Shown: positions 1 to 5,587, counted from the first letter of the stretch. The stretch: DNA of 6,697 nt from Desulfurococcales archaeon (GCA_015522345.1 WAML01000178.1:1-6697); one strand, 5' to 3'. A program made the numbers and translations. Notes: a model not told the origin generated them from the letters alone.

Positions 1-879
1 ATATTTATTGATAATAGAAAGAAGTCGTGGAAAAGGACTTATAGATTAGAGAGAATACCTAAAATAGTATTTAAGTTCCCTATTGAGGGCAAAAAGGCAT
101 TTATAAATGCACTCTTTAAAGGTAGTGGATTTATAGATAACAAGGGAGTAGTATTTAAAACATGCTCATGGAGTTTAGCTCAAGACTTACAGGATTTGTT
201 ATTGACTCTAGGCATAAACTCTTGTATAGAAATGGAGAGAAAATCGCGAACTTGCTATAAAATAATAATATCTAGAGTATCCAGTATTAAGGAAATATCG
301 AGAATACTGGATGGTATTCACGAAAATAATAGAATAGCTAAGATATCAGATAGGTCAAGAAATAAACTTAATTGTGGAGACAAATTACCTCATGAAGTAG
401 CTACAGTTCTTAAGGATATAGTTAATGAACTAGGCATTGGCGACAAGTATTTAACAAATATTGTGAAGTATAAGCGCCAGATTTGTAGGCCTAAGGCTAT
501 AGAATATATTGAGAAAATTAAACAAGTTATTAAAGAAGTAGAAAAAGGCTTAGAAAATAGAGATATACAGCTTCTAAAAAGAGTAGTCAAGTTAGTAGAA
601 TTCTCAAAACTTAAAAATATCCCATATTCTACGCTAAGATATAGACTTTTAGTAAAGAAGGATAGTAGGCTACTTGAAGAATACATGAACTTAGTTAAAC
701 AAAGACTCGATAGGCTTAAGTCCAAAATCACGGAGATAGAGAATATTATTACTGGAAACATTACGTTCATTGAAGTAAAGGATGTAGAAGTAGTTAAAAA
801 CGAGGATTCGAAGTGGGTTTATGATATTACTGTCGAACCCTATCATTTATTTGTGTCACATGGGCTAGTACTACATAAT
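1..879 (+). other. Intein, C-terminal 293 residues, with a decayed LAGLIDADG endonuclease domain
   Basis: This is a protein-splicing element inside mcm. The C-terminal splice motifs are intact: block F begins VYDITVEPYHLF (from 817, His at 844-846), and block G ends GLVLHN with penultimate His at 874-876 and terminal Asn at 877-879. The +1 extein nucleophile is Thr (880-882). A homing-endonuclease motif is at 100-129, FINALFKGSG, which aligns with the usual FLRGLFDGDG form. Its catalytic Asp position is Ser (124-126) and the preceding acidic position is Lys (118-120). The region after it (SWSLAQDLQDLLLTLGI, then DKLPHEVATVLKDIVNELGI) follows the usual order after the second LAGLIDADG motif of archaeal inteins. 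The N-terminal splicing block and the first LAGLIDADG motif are upstream of the window. Splicing is inferred to be functional; DNA cleavage probably is not. Confidence 0.93.
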
Positions 880-1674
880 ACTATTAGCATTGCTAAAGCA
901 GGTATTGTTGCTAGATTAAATGCTCGTGCTGCTGTCATAGCTGCTGGCAATCCTAAGTATGGACGCTACTACCATGATAGGTCTTTGGAAGAGAACATAA
1001 ATTTGCCGCCTACCATACTCTCTAGATTCGACTTAATATTTATCATGAAGGACGTACCCGATAAAGATATTGATAGAAAACTTGCTAGACATATACTCCG
1101 TGTACATGGGGAATCTGAGAAAATAAAGCCTCTTATACCACCCGATCTCCTTAAGAAGTATATTAGTTATGCTAGAAGGTATGTTATTCCAAGAATTAGT
1201 AGAGAAGCTAGAGAACTTATTGAAGAATTCTATGTACGGTTAAGAGAATCAGCTGGACCACAAGCTCCCATACCTATTACTGCTAGACAATTAGAGGCTC
1301 TTGTAAGATTAGCCGAAGCACATGCTAAAATGGCTTTGAAAAACGAAGTAGGTATTGAAGATGCTGAAGAAGCTATTAGGTTAATGAGTCAGATGATAGC
1401 TGGCATAGGATATGATAAAGTGACTGGCTATATGGATATAGATGCAGTAATGCTTGGTAGGCCAAGGAGTAAACAAGAAGAAATTATAGCATTGGTAGAG
1501 TTAATTAACGAACTTATAGAGTCTAGTAAAGATAGGAAAGTTTCTAAAAAGAAAATAATACAAGTTGCTGAAAAGAGAGGATTCAGTAAAAGCTTTGTTA
1601 TTTCAGTACTTAAGAAGCTGGTAAAAGAAGGAGAATTTTATGAACCAGAAGTAGGGTATATATCTAAACCATGA
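1..1674 (+). CDS. mcm: Replicative DNA helicase MCM, C-terminal part, interrupted by an intein (5' end outside window)
   Basis: The frame is open from base 1, so the gene begins upstream. Bases 1-879 encode the end of an intein and 880-1671 the last 264 helicase residues. MCM is the hexameric AAA+ 3'-5' helicase that unwinds DNA at archaeal replication forks. Numbering from the first C-extein residue: the presensor-1 hairpin TISIAKAGI is residues 1-9 with its conserved Lys6, sensor 1 is Asn24 in AAGNP, the arginine finger is Arg49 in LSRFD, and a sensor 2 candidate is Arg136 in ITARQLE. A C-terminal winged-helix domain follows from about residue 196 to the end. Walker A and B lie upstream of the window. 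The C-extein looks intact and functional, so the gene should give active helicase after protein splicing. An internal TTG at 196 is not a real start. The family call is very secure. Confidence 0.96.
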   Translation: MFIDNRKKSWKRTYRLERIPKIVFKFPIEGKKAFINALFKGSGFIDNKGVVFKTCSWSLAQDLQDLLLTLGINSCIEMERKSRTCYKIIISRVSSIKEISRILDGIHENNRIAKISDRSRNKLNCGDKLPHEVATVLKDIVNELGIGDKYLTNIVKYKRQICRPKAIEYIEKIKQVIKEVEKGLENRDIQLLKRVVKLVEFSKLKNIPYSTLRYRLLVKKDSRLLEEYMNLVKQRLDRLKSKITEIENIITGNITFIEVKDVEVVKNEDSKWVYDITVEPYHLFVSHGLVLHNTISIAKAGIVARLNARAAVIAAGNPKYGRYYHDRSLEENINLPPTILSRFDLIFIMKDVPDKDIDRKLARHILRVHGESEKIKPLIPPDLLKKYISYARRYVIPRISREARELIEEFYVRLRESAGPQAPIPITARQLEALVRLAEAHAKMALKNEVGIEDAEEAIRLMSQMIAGIGYDKVTGYMDIDAVMLGRPRSKQEEIIALVELINELIESSKDRKVSKKKIIQVAEKRGFSKSFVISVLKKLVKEGEFYEPEVGYISKP

Positions 1675-1748
1675 TTATCAGTGGGGCGAAAGATTCTTTT
1701 TATTCATCATCTTATTTTATTCAGGGCTGGAACGCGTCATCACTTCTT
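1674..1748 (-). ncRNA. Box C/D guide sRNA (2'-O-methylation guide), antisense to the mcm 3' end
   Basis: Read on the minus strand, the boxes fall in the canonical order. Box C is GTGATGA (1743-1737), followed by a 12-nt guide CGCGTTCCAGCC (1736-1725) and box D' CTGA (1724-1721). After a 10-nt A-rich linker come box C' ATGATGA (1710-1704), a 22-nt spacer (1703-1682) and box D CTGA (1681-1678). All four boxes match consensus, and the C-to-D' spacing of 12 nt is the archaeal standard. The C'-to-D spacer is longer than usual. Such RNAs assemble with L7Ae, Nop5 and fibrillarin to methylate ribose at the target base opposite the fifth guide nucleotide from box D or D'. The D guide, TCTTTCGCCCC before box D, is complementary to GGGGCGAAAGA, a segment I recall as conserved in domain II of archaeal/eukaryotic large-subunit rRNA. 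The D' target is unidentified. The ends are estimated; a weak terminal pairing (ATGA near 1751-1748 with TCAT at 1674-1671) is possible. The 3' end runs up to or into the mcm stop codon on the other strand. Confidence 0.75.
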
Positions 1749-1749
1749 C

Positions 1750-1759
1750 ATATAAATTT
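1750..1759 (+). promoter_or_regulatory. Possible TATA element for the small gene after mcm
   Basis: ATATAAATTT is the best TATA-like element between mcm and the 1830 gene. It would predict transcription starting near 1780-1785 and a leader of about 45-50 nt. It also lies just outside the 5' end of the antisense sRNA, so part of its AT-richness may belong to that gene. On the minus strand a GTTTAAG element near 1783-1777 could serve the sRNA. Confidence 0.35.
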
Positions 1760-1829
1760 AATAGGTAGTACACTATCTTAAACACTACTTGGACATAAAG
1801 TCATAGAGTATCTGTGGGTGTACTAGATA

Positions 1830-2096
1830 GTGTCTACAAATAATGGCTCAAAATACGTGATAAGAGTTGGTGAAAAAGAAATCGAGATCAATGAAGACAC
1901 ACTAAAGATTATAAGAGAGTACTTACACAGACCTATGAGTCTAGAAGAGCTTGCTGAAAAACTGGGGTTAGATAGTTGGGATGAAGCATATGAATTTATA
2001 AAGAAAGTACCAGCATGGATTATATGGACTCCACCAAGTTTATGGAAGTACAGAGTTGGCTGGATTCAGAGAAAACAAGCTACAGTACAACACTAG
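1830..2096 (+). CDS. Small conserved-looking protein of unknown function, winged-helix-like (88 aa)
   Basis: I do not recognise a named family. The start is GTG at 1830, the only usable one because an in-frame TAG sits at 1824; GGGTG at 1816-1820 supplies a plausible ribosome binding site about 9 nt upstream. Residues 8-20 (KYVIRVGEKEIEI) look like a short beta hairpin. Residues 22-60 contain helices with a MSLEELAEKLGL segment of the kind seen in helix-turn-helix domains. The tail is rich in Trp and aromatics (PAWIIWTPPSLWKYRVGW), which suggests a packed wing or an interaction surface. There is no signal peptide or membrane segment. It follows mcm on the same strand but has its own promoter-like region, and a long inverted repeat covers its start codon. 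A small DNA-binding or adaptor protein is a guess only. Confidence 0.75.
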   Translation: MSTNNGSKYVIRVGEKEIEINEDTLKIIREYLHRPMSLEELAEKLGLDSWDEAYEFIKKVPAWIIWTPPSLWKYRVGWIQRKQATVQH

Positions 2097-2204
2097 CACA
2101 CATTGTATTTATTCTGGAGACACTAGATCCACTACTATTATATATCATATTTCTGTATACCAAACATCTTCTTAAACTACATATATTTTTAAATAACTAC
2201 TAGA

Positions 2205-2218
2205 GTAAAGCTATAAAA
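2205..2218 (+). promoter_or_regulatory. Likely TATA/BRE promoter of tRNA-Pro
   Basis: The sequence GTAAAGCTATAAAA combines a purine-rich BRE-like stretch with a TATA element (2211-2218), centred about 38 nt before the mature tRNA 5' end. Initiation about 25 nt downstream, near 2240, would give a short leader for RNase P to remove. Another AT-rich block at 2181-2196 is the alternative. Confidence 0.45.
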
Positions 2219-2251
2219 CCTCTAAATAAACTAAAGGATACTACAGGCTCT

Positions 2252-2348
2252 GGGGCCGTCGTCTAGCTTGGTAGGATGCGGGCCTGGGGAAGCTCCCCGC
2301 CGGCTTCCAGAGCGCCCGTGGCCCGGGGTTCAAATCCCCGCGGCCCCA
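2252..2348 (+). tRNA. tRNA-Pro (anticodon GGG) with a 23-nt intron
   Basis: The full cloverleaf is visible. The acceptor GGGGCCG (2252-2258) pairs perfectly with CGGCCCC (2341-2347), with discriminator A at 2348; CCA is not encoded. The D stem GTCT/GGAT is at 2261-2264 and 2274-2277, with AGCTTGGTA as D loop. The anticodon stem CGGGC (2279-2283) pairs with GCCCG (2314-2318), and the T arm is CGGGG-TTCAAAT-CCCCG (2324-2340). Removing 2290-2312 leaves a 7-nt loop CTGGGGC whose anticodon GGG (2286-2288) reads CCC and CCU proline codons. The stems are almost entirely G-C, as expected in a hyperthermophile. The mature tRNA depends on the splicing endonuclease and ligase, and on the CCA-adding enzyme encoded at 3568-5007. 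Confidence 0.95.
2290..2312 (+). other. Archaeal tRNA intron at canonical position 37/38
   Basis: The 23-nt intron is flanked by a bulge-helix-bulge. The anticodon stem is the outer helix, CTGG (2284-2287) pairs with CCAG (2307-2310) as the 4-bp central helix, the 3' bulge is AG|C (2311-2313) and the 5' bulge is GG|A (2288-2290). Cuts after 2289 and after 2312 give the correct 7-nt loop. The inner stem is short (AAGC 2290-2293 with GCTT 2303-2306), so the 5' bulge may be 2 nt in one pairing register, a slightly relaxed form. Confidence 0.85.
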
Positions 2349-2542
2349 CTATAGTTCGCGTCGTCAGTGCCTCCATAAACTGTCCCTTAATTATTACTTC
2401 ATTTATTGGATCATCGATCAAGAAAGTTCGGTTGTATATAAGTTTTTCTATAGTAATACCTTTTATTGTTTATTTAAAAATATTACATTGGTAATACCGA
2501 TGGTAAATAAAGTCATTAATTAATGGTGTTCACGTTTTCCCA

Positions 2543-2552
2543 CTTATTTAAA
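2543..2552 (+). promoter_or_regulatory. Likely TATA element for the zinc-ribbon gene
   Basis: CTTATTTAAA at 2543-2552 fits an archaeal TATA box and predicts initiation near 2570-2578, downstream of the ATG at 2563. This supports translation from 2620. A second candidate is GCTATATTTT around 2565-2574. The rest of the 2349-2619 intergenic stretch has no credible ORF or RNA gene; it holds a palindrome CATTAATTAATG (2514-2525) and three copies of GTAATAC (from 2453, 2491 and 2594). Confidence 0.45.
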
Positions 2553-2604
2553 CGTATTATTTGTGCTATATTTTAACTACGTACACTCCATAGGTAATAC
2601 TGTT

Positions 2605-2612
2605 GGTGGGGG
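2605..2612 (+). promoter_or_regulatory. Ribosome binding site deciding the 2620 start
   Basis: GGTGGGGG contains the GGTG core complementary to the archaeal 16S 3' end and lies 7 nt before ATG 2620. The in-frame ATG at 2563 has no such site and lies too close to the predicted transcription start. Confidence 0.6.
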
Positions 2613-2619
2613 TTTAAAC

Positions 2620-2910
2620 ATGCCTGTAAAATATAGATGTAGACACTGTGGATATGTTCTATGGGAATTTAAACACGTAGGACAAGACTGTTATGGATTG
2701 CCAACGCCTACTGAAGTAATGAATGTATACGGCGGTATTTGCCCTAATTGTAAGAGAGAACTAAGGTCGCCGGGATTAAACGATATAAAGATCAAGTACT
2801 ACCTTGGAAAACCTAGCGTATTTGGAGAAGAAGGACTAGCTATAACAACAGTTCAAGGATTAGCCTTAAGTGTTCAAGAGACTGAGAAGACTTATATAGC
2901 CGAAGTCTAG
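2620..2910 (+). CDS. Small zinc-ribbon protein of unknown function (96 aa)
   Basis: The start is ATG 2620, chosen for its strong upstream ribosome binding site and because the Cys motif then begins at residue 7. The N-terminal half carries two knuckles, CRHCG (Cys7, Cys10) and CPNCK (Cys41, Cys44), which should bind one Zn ion. A further Cys24 lies between them. The C-terminal half (about residues 55-96) has no recognised motif. No membrane segment or signal peptide is visible. Zinc ribbons of this size in archaea are often nucleic-acid or protein-interaction modules, but the specific role is unknown. It is monocistronic. Its last 71 bp overlap the 3' end of the kinase gene on the opposite strand, which is unusual and constrains both C-termini. 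Confidence 0.82.
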   Translation: MPVKYRCRHCGYVLWEFKHVGQDCYGLPTPTEVMNVYGGICPNCKRELRSPGLNDIKIKYYLGKPSVFGEEGLAITTVQGLALSVQETEKTYIAEV

Positions 2911-3625
2911 CAATTAATTCCTCTTTATCAATACCTTCAAAGAGTTTCGTAGATAGTGTTTTAGAGCGTATGAATATATAGGATGCTAGACTTGTTACAT
3001 TATGTGTTTTTCTATTATATCTTGCTGACTCAAAATCTATAATATATGGTTCTTTAGTAGATTCTTCTAAAACAATATGTGTTCCAGGCCTATTTAATTC
3101 TCCATGATCTATACTTAGTTTGTCGAGTAAATACGCTTTTATCAATATCTCCCTTAATACTCCCTTTAGAATAGAAGTATTGTTTTCTTTAATTACATAT
3201 TCTTTGAATAGATCGCCTACTATATAATCCATCACTATAATGTCTCTACTCCAATAATATACTCGAGGAGATATATTATAGGAACTTATATACTCTAGCA
3301 ACATTCCTTCATATTCTAGAGTATTTCTTCTAGAATCTAATCTCCTAACTTTAGCTACTCTAATAACACCTTCATGAACAACTAATGCTATTATAGATGA
3401 AAATCCTTTACCAACAACTCTATATCCATATAATATGCTTTCACCGTAATTCAGTAATTTATCAATACCTGCTTCTACTGCTTCATTGTACCTACTAATT
3501 AGCTCTTTTTTACTACAATAAGCTGGTGGAAAACAGAACACTAATTTGAATAAGGGATCCTCTATATTTAGTTCATGCACTTCTTCATCCAAACAGGTTT
3601 CCTTAATACGAATTTTACAAACCAT
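2840..3625 (-). CDS. Predicted Ser/Thr protein kinase-like protein (COG2112-type, RIO/Bud32-like fold)
   Basis: Protein-kinase landmarks occur in order. A short glycine-rich loop GKGFSS is at residues 72-77, the ATP-anchoring Lys92 is in VAKV, a possible helix-C Glu is at 106, and a hinge is near MDY (132-134). The catalytic-loop analogue DHGELNRPGTH is at 173-183, and the metal-binding loop is IIDFESAR (Asp197). The HGEL and DFE forms differ from the usual HGDL/HRD and DFG, placing it among atypical archaeal kinases; I match it from memory to COG2112. Length 261 aa is normal for a small kinase. Substrates are unknown. The ATG at 3625 overlaps cca by 58 bp; TTG 3592, GTG 3580 or GTG 3541 are alternative starts, since the first residues look non-conserved. 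It is the last gene of the thpR-cca-kinase operon, presumably translated from the same mRNA. Its 3' end runs into the zinc-ribbon gene. Confidence 0.85.
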   Translation of the reverse strand: MVCKIRIKETCLDEEVHELNIEDPLFKLVFCFPPAYCSKKELISRYNEAVEAGIDKLLNYGESILYGYRVVGKGFSSIIALVVHEGVIRVAKVRRLDSRRNTLEYEGMLLEYISSYNISPRVYYWSRDIIVMDYIVGDLFKEYVIKENNTSILKGVLREILIKAYLLDKLSIDHGELNRPGTHIVLEESTKEPYIIDFESARYNRKTHNVTSLASYIFIRSKTLSTKLFEGIDKEELIARLRLYKSSQSLEHLRLILELLL

Positions 3626-5007
3626 TCCAAAAACCCTTCTTCTCGAATATTTAACTTAGTTAATGATTCTTCAGATACAATAATTGGCTTGATATTTTTA
3701 AAGTCAGGGGCTACGAGATATTCACTCGCTTTATCTACTAAGAGATCTTGTATGTACTTATACTTACGTTTAGTCAATACCTTTAATAACCCTTTATCAT
3801 CGATCCATGGACCACTTGGACTGCTGCTGTAGTGTTTAGTTATGAATTTAATTACACGTTCTCCAGCGTTGTACGGAGGACCACTGTGATATTTGTAGTC
3901 TTCTAGTACGCAGGAAGCCAGTTCTATACCTATTATAGCATATTTCTCTTCATCGGTCCAAGTACTATAGTATACGTGTCTGAAATCATATAGTTCAACT
4001 ATTTTAATTAACCTATTTGCTAGTCTCTCTAATTCACCCCATATATTCTCTGGTGGTAGCTTCTTCTGTATATTGAATACAAGAAATACTATACATCGAT
4101 TTTTAAGAGAATGCATTGCTTCTTCTAATAGTGAGCTTAAACTAGTTTTTGGAGGAATAAAGTATTCTATAGCAGGTTTTCTCAAGTAACAATATGATGC
4201 TGTAGAAAATATTGCAAGAGACTTTAGTGAAACTGCTGCAGCTACATTTCTCCTAGGATCAACTGGATCTGGAACAAACATTACTGAGTCACTATAACGT
4301 TTTCTTAGAATTCTATAGATACTCTTTAGTTCTTCACGAGGCTTATGTAGGGTATTGATGTATACTGGAGGCCTCCAATTTACTGCTTCTTTTAATACAT
4401 TTCTAAAACTACCATATTTTATAACGAGTAATTCGCATAAGTATCCAGAGAAACCCTTTACTCTAACTTCTGCACCATATACACCTATGTTCTTCATAAA
4501 CTTCTTCAATAACCTAACTTGGTCTCTCAAATAGTCGTTTAGATGCTGTATAACATATTTTGTATGAAAAGGTGTTCTGTCTACTGCTGTTAGTAAGTTT
4601 TCTGGAGACTCTATCTTCATTGCTGGAACTATGTCTGCTTCAACATTATTTACATAGACTCTTACATAAGGGTGTTCAGCGTACTTTAGGGTATATCTCC
4701 CTATTTCTTTAGCTGCTTCAAGTAGTATACTAAATCCTTTTGTCTTAACATATTCTCTATCATACTTATCCGAGAATAGAACAAATATGTCTAGGTCTCT
4801 TTCTCCAGATAACCAAGTATCTTTAGCTATGCTTCCTTGTAGTGTAACTTCAGCTTCTACATTATGTTTCTCAAGATATTTTATAACTATATTCTTTATG
4901 TAGTTAAATGTATTCCATACCAGTTCGTATTCTTCTTTTGACGGCTTTATTTTTTCAAGTACCTTATTCTCTATTACCTCATATTCTATATTAGCATCAT
5001 TCGTCAT
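3568..5007 (-). CDS. cca: CCA-adding enzyme, archaeal class I tRNA nucleotidyltransferase (479 aa)
   Basis: This enzyme adds or repairs the 3'-terminal CCA of tRNAs from CTP and ATP without a nucleic-acid template. The nucleotidyltransferase signature is clear: Gly58-Ser59 in LQGSIAKDTW, the metal-binding pair Asp71 and Asp73 in ERDLDIFVLF, and a third carboxylate, Asp125, in EADIVP. The archaeal motif VDRTPFHTKYV (142-152) and the following helical central domain (DYLRDQVRLLKKFMKN, KGFSGYLCELLV) are typical of class I. The C-terminal body and tail domains fill the rest. It is somewhat longer than the roughly 440-residue archaeal enzymes I recall. The start ATG overlaps the thpR stop as TAATG, so translation is probably coupled. 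It is needed in this organism because the tRNA-Pro gene here does not encode CCA. The family call is very secure. Confidence 0.96.
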   Translation of the reverse strand: MTNDANIEYEVIENKVLEKIKPSKEEYELVWNTFNYIKNIVIKYLEKHNVEAEVTLQGSIAKDTWLSGERDLDIFVLFSDKYDREYVKTKGFSILLEAAKEIGRYTLKYAEHPYVRVYVNNVEADIVPAMKIESPENLLTAVDRTPFHTKYVIQHLNDYLRDQVRLLKKFMKNIGVYGAEVRVKGFSGYLCELLVIKYGSFRNVLKEAVNWRPPVYINTLHKPREELKSIYRILRKRYSDSVMFVPDPVDPRRNVAAAVSLKSLAIFSTASYCYLRKPAIEYFIPPKTSLSSLLEEAMHSLKNRCIVFLVFNIQKKLPPENIWGELERLANRLIKIVELYDFRHVYYSTWTDEEKYAIIGIELASCVLEDYKYHSGPPYNAGERVIKFITKHYSSSPSGPWIDDKGLLKVLTKRKYKYIQDLLVDKASEYLVAPDFKNIKPIIVSEESLTKLNIREEGFLEWFVKFVLRKPVWMKKCMN

Positions 5008-5573
5008 TACTCAACAGCCTTTATAATACATAGGTCGCTGTATATAGGGCCTTTTGGAGTAAGTATGCTTCTCTTAACCTTCACTTCTCTTACAATCATT
5101 TCTCCAAAGAACTCGTTTAAGTATTGTTCAATATATTTTACTAGCGATGATATATTTCTTGATCCTTTTACTCTAGCTAGAGTAATATGTGGTACAAATT
5201 TTTCTCTACTTCCCGGAATCCCTATTCTTTTTAACAAGTTCTCGATCGTCTCATGTAGTTCAAGTAATTGATTACTACCATTAGTTACTCCAGCCCATAT
5301 AACTCTAGGTCTATGGATATTCGGGAATACCCCCAATCCTTCAACACGTATTTTAAATGGCTTGAACTTTAGGTTATTGCCTAGAATATTGCAGAGCTGT
5401 TCTACTTTAGCTAGTGGTATTTCCCCTATAAAGCGTAGAGTTAAATGTATATTTTCTGTAGCTACAGGCTTTAGATCGGCTTTTGAAGAAGCTATATAGT
5501 CTCTTACTTGAGCTAGTTTACTTCTCAGTTCATCATCTATATCGATCGCTATGAATGTCCTCACCATACTCAT
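5007..5573 (-). CDS. thpR: RNA 2',3'-cyclic phosphodiesterase / 2'-5' RNA ligase family (ThpR/LigT)
   Basis: This is a member of the 2H phosphoesterase superfamily. Both catalytic motifs are present: HLTL at residues 43-46 within NIHLTLRFIGE, and HITL at 129-132 within VPHITLARVKG. The length of 188 aa is normal. Family enzymes open 2',3'-cyclic phosphates to 2'-phosphates, and some join RNA ends through 2'-5' bonds in vitro; the cellular role in archaea is not settled. The ATG at 5573 is preferred over ATG 5567 because GAGGAGGT ends 6 nt before it. It is the first gene of the operon and shares TAATG with cca. The pairing suggests a role in tRNA or RNA 3'-end maturation or repair, for example of ends left by tRNA splicing or RNA cleavage; that is inference. 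Confidence 0.94.
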   Translation of the reverse strand: MSMVRTFIAIDIDDELRSKLAQVRDYIASSKADLKPVATENIHLTLRFIGEIPLAKVEQLCNILGNNLKFKPFKIRVEGLGVFPNIHRPRVIWAGVTNGSNQLLELHETIENLLKRIGIPGSREKFVPHITLARVKGSRNISSLVKYIEQYLNEFFGEMIVREVKVKRSILTPKGPIYSDLCIIKAVE

Positions 5574-5579
5574 AGTTAT

Positions 5580-5587
5580 ACCTCCTC
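5580..5587 (-). promoter_or_regulatory. Strong ribosome binding site of thpR
   Basis: GAGGAGGT on the minus strand is a near-ideal Shine-Dalgarno sequence with 6 nt to ATG 5573. It fixes that start over the ATG at 5567, and is the strongest such site of the thpR-cca-kinase operon. Confidence 0.8.

Noticed and set aside
390..770. Minus-strand ORF of 126 aa
   Set aside because: It is antisense to the intein, low in complexity (Ser/Leu/Phe-rich), with no motif or ribosome binding site.
196..1674. A separate 492-aa gene starting at TTG 196
   Set aside because: The frame is open to base 1 and the TTG lies inside the intein endonuclease region, so it is not a gene start.
1690..1722. T-rich terminator after mcm on the plus strand
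   Set aside because: The T-runs are the complement of the A-rich linkers of the box C/D sRNA. They may still aid termination but are not independent evidence.
2015..2203. Plus-strand ORF of 62 aa
   Set aside because: It starts inside the 88-aa gene in another frame and continues into AT-rich spacer with hydrophobic nonsense composition.
2360..2430. A second box C/D sRNA on the minus strand (ATGATC near 2411-2416, CTGA near 2369-2372)
   Set aside because: The C-like box matches only 5 of 7 bases and no internal D'/C' pair is visible.
2276..2494. Plus-strand ORF of 72 aa
   Set aside because: Its first part is the tRNA-Pro gene read as protein.
2563..2619. N-terminal extension of the zinc-ribbon protein from ATG 2563
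   Set aside because: It has no ribosome binding site and lies before or at the predicted transcription start; ATG 2620 has a strong site.
3575..3832. Plus-strand ORF of 85 aa
   Set aside because: It is a shadow of the cca and kinase coding sequence.
5065..5271. Plus-strand ORF of 68 aa
   Set aside because: It is a shadow of thpR.
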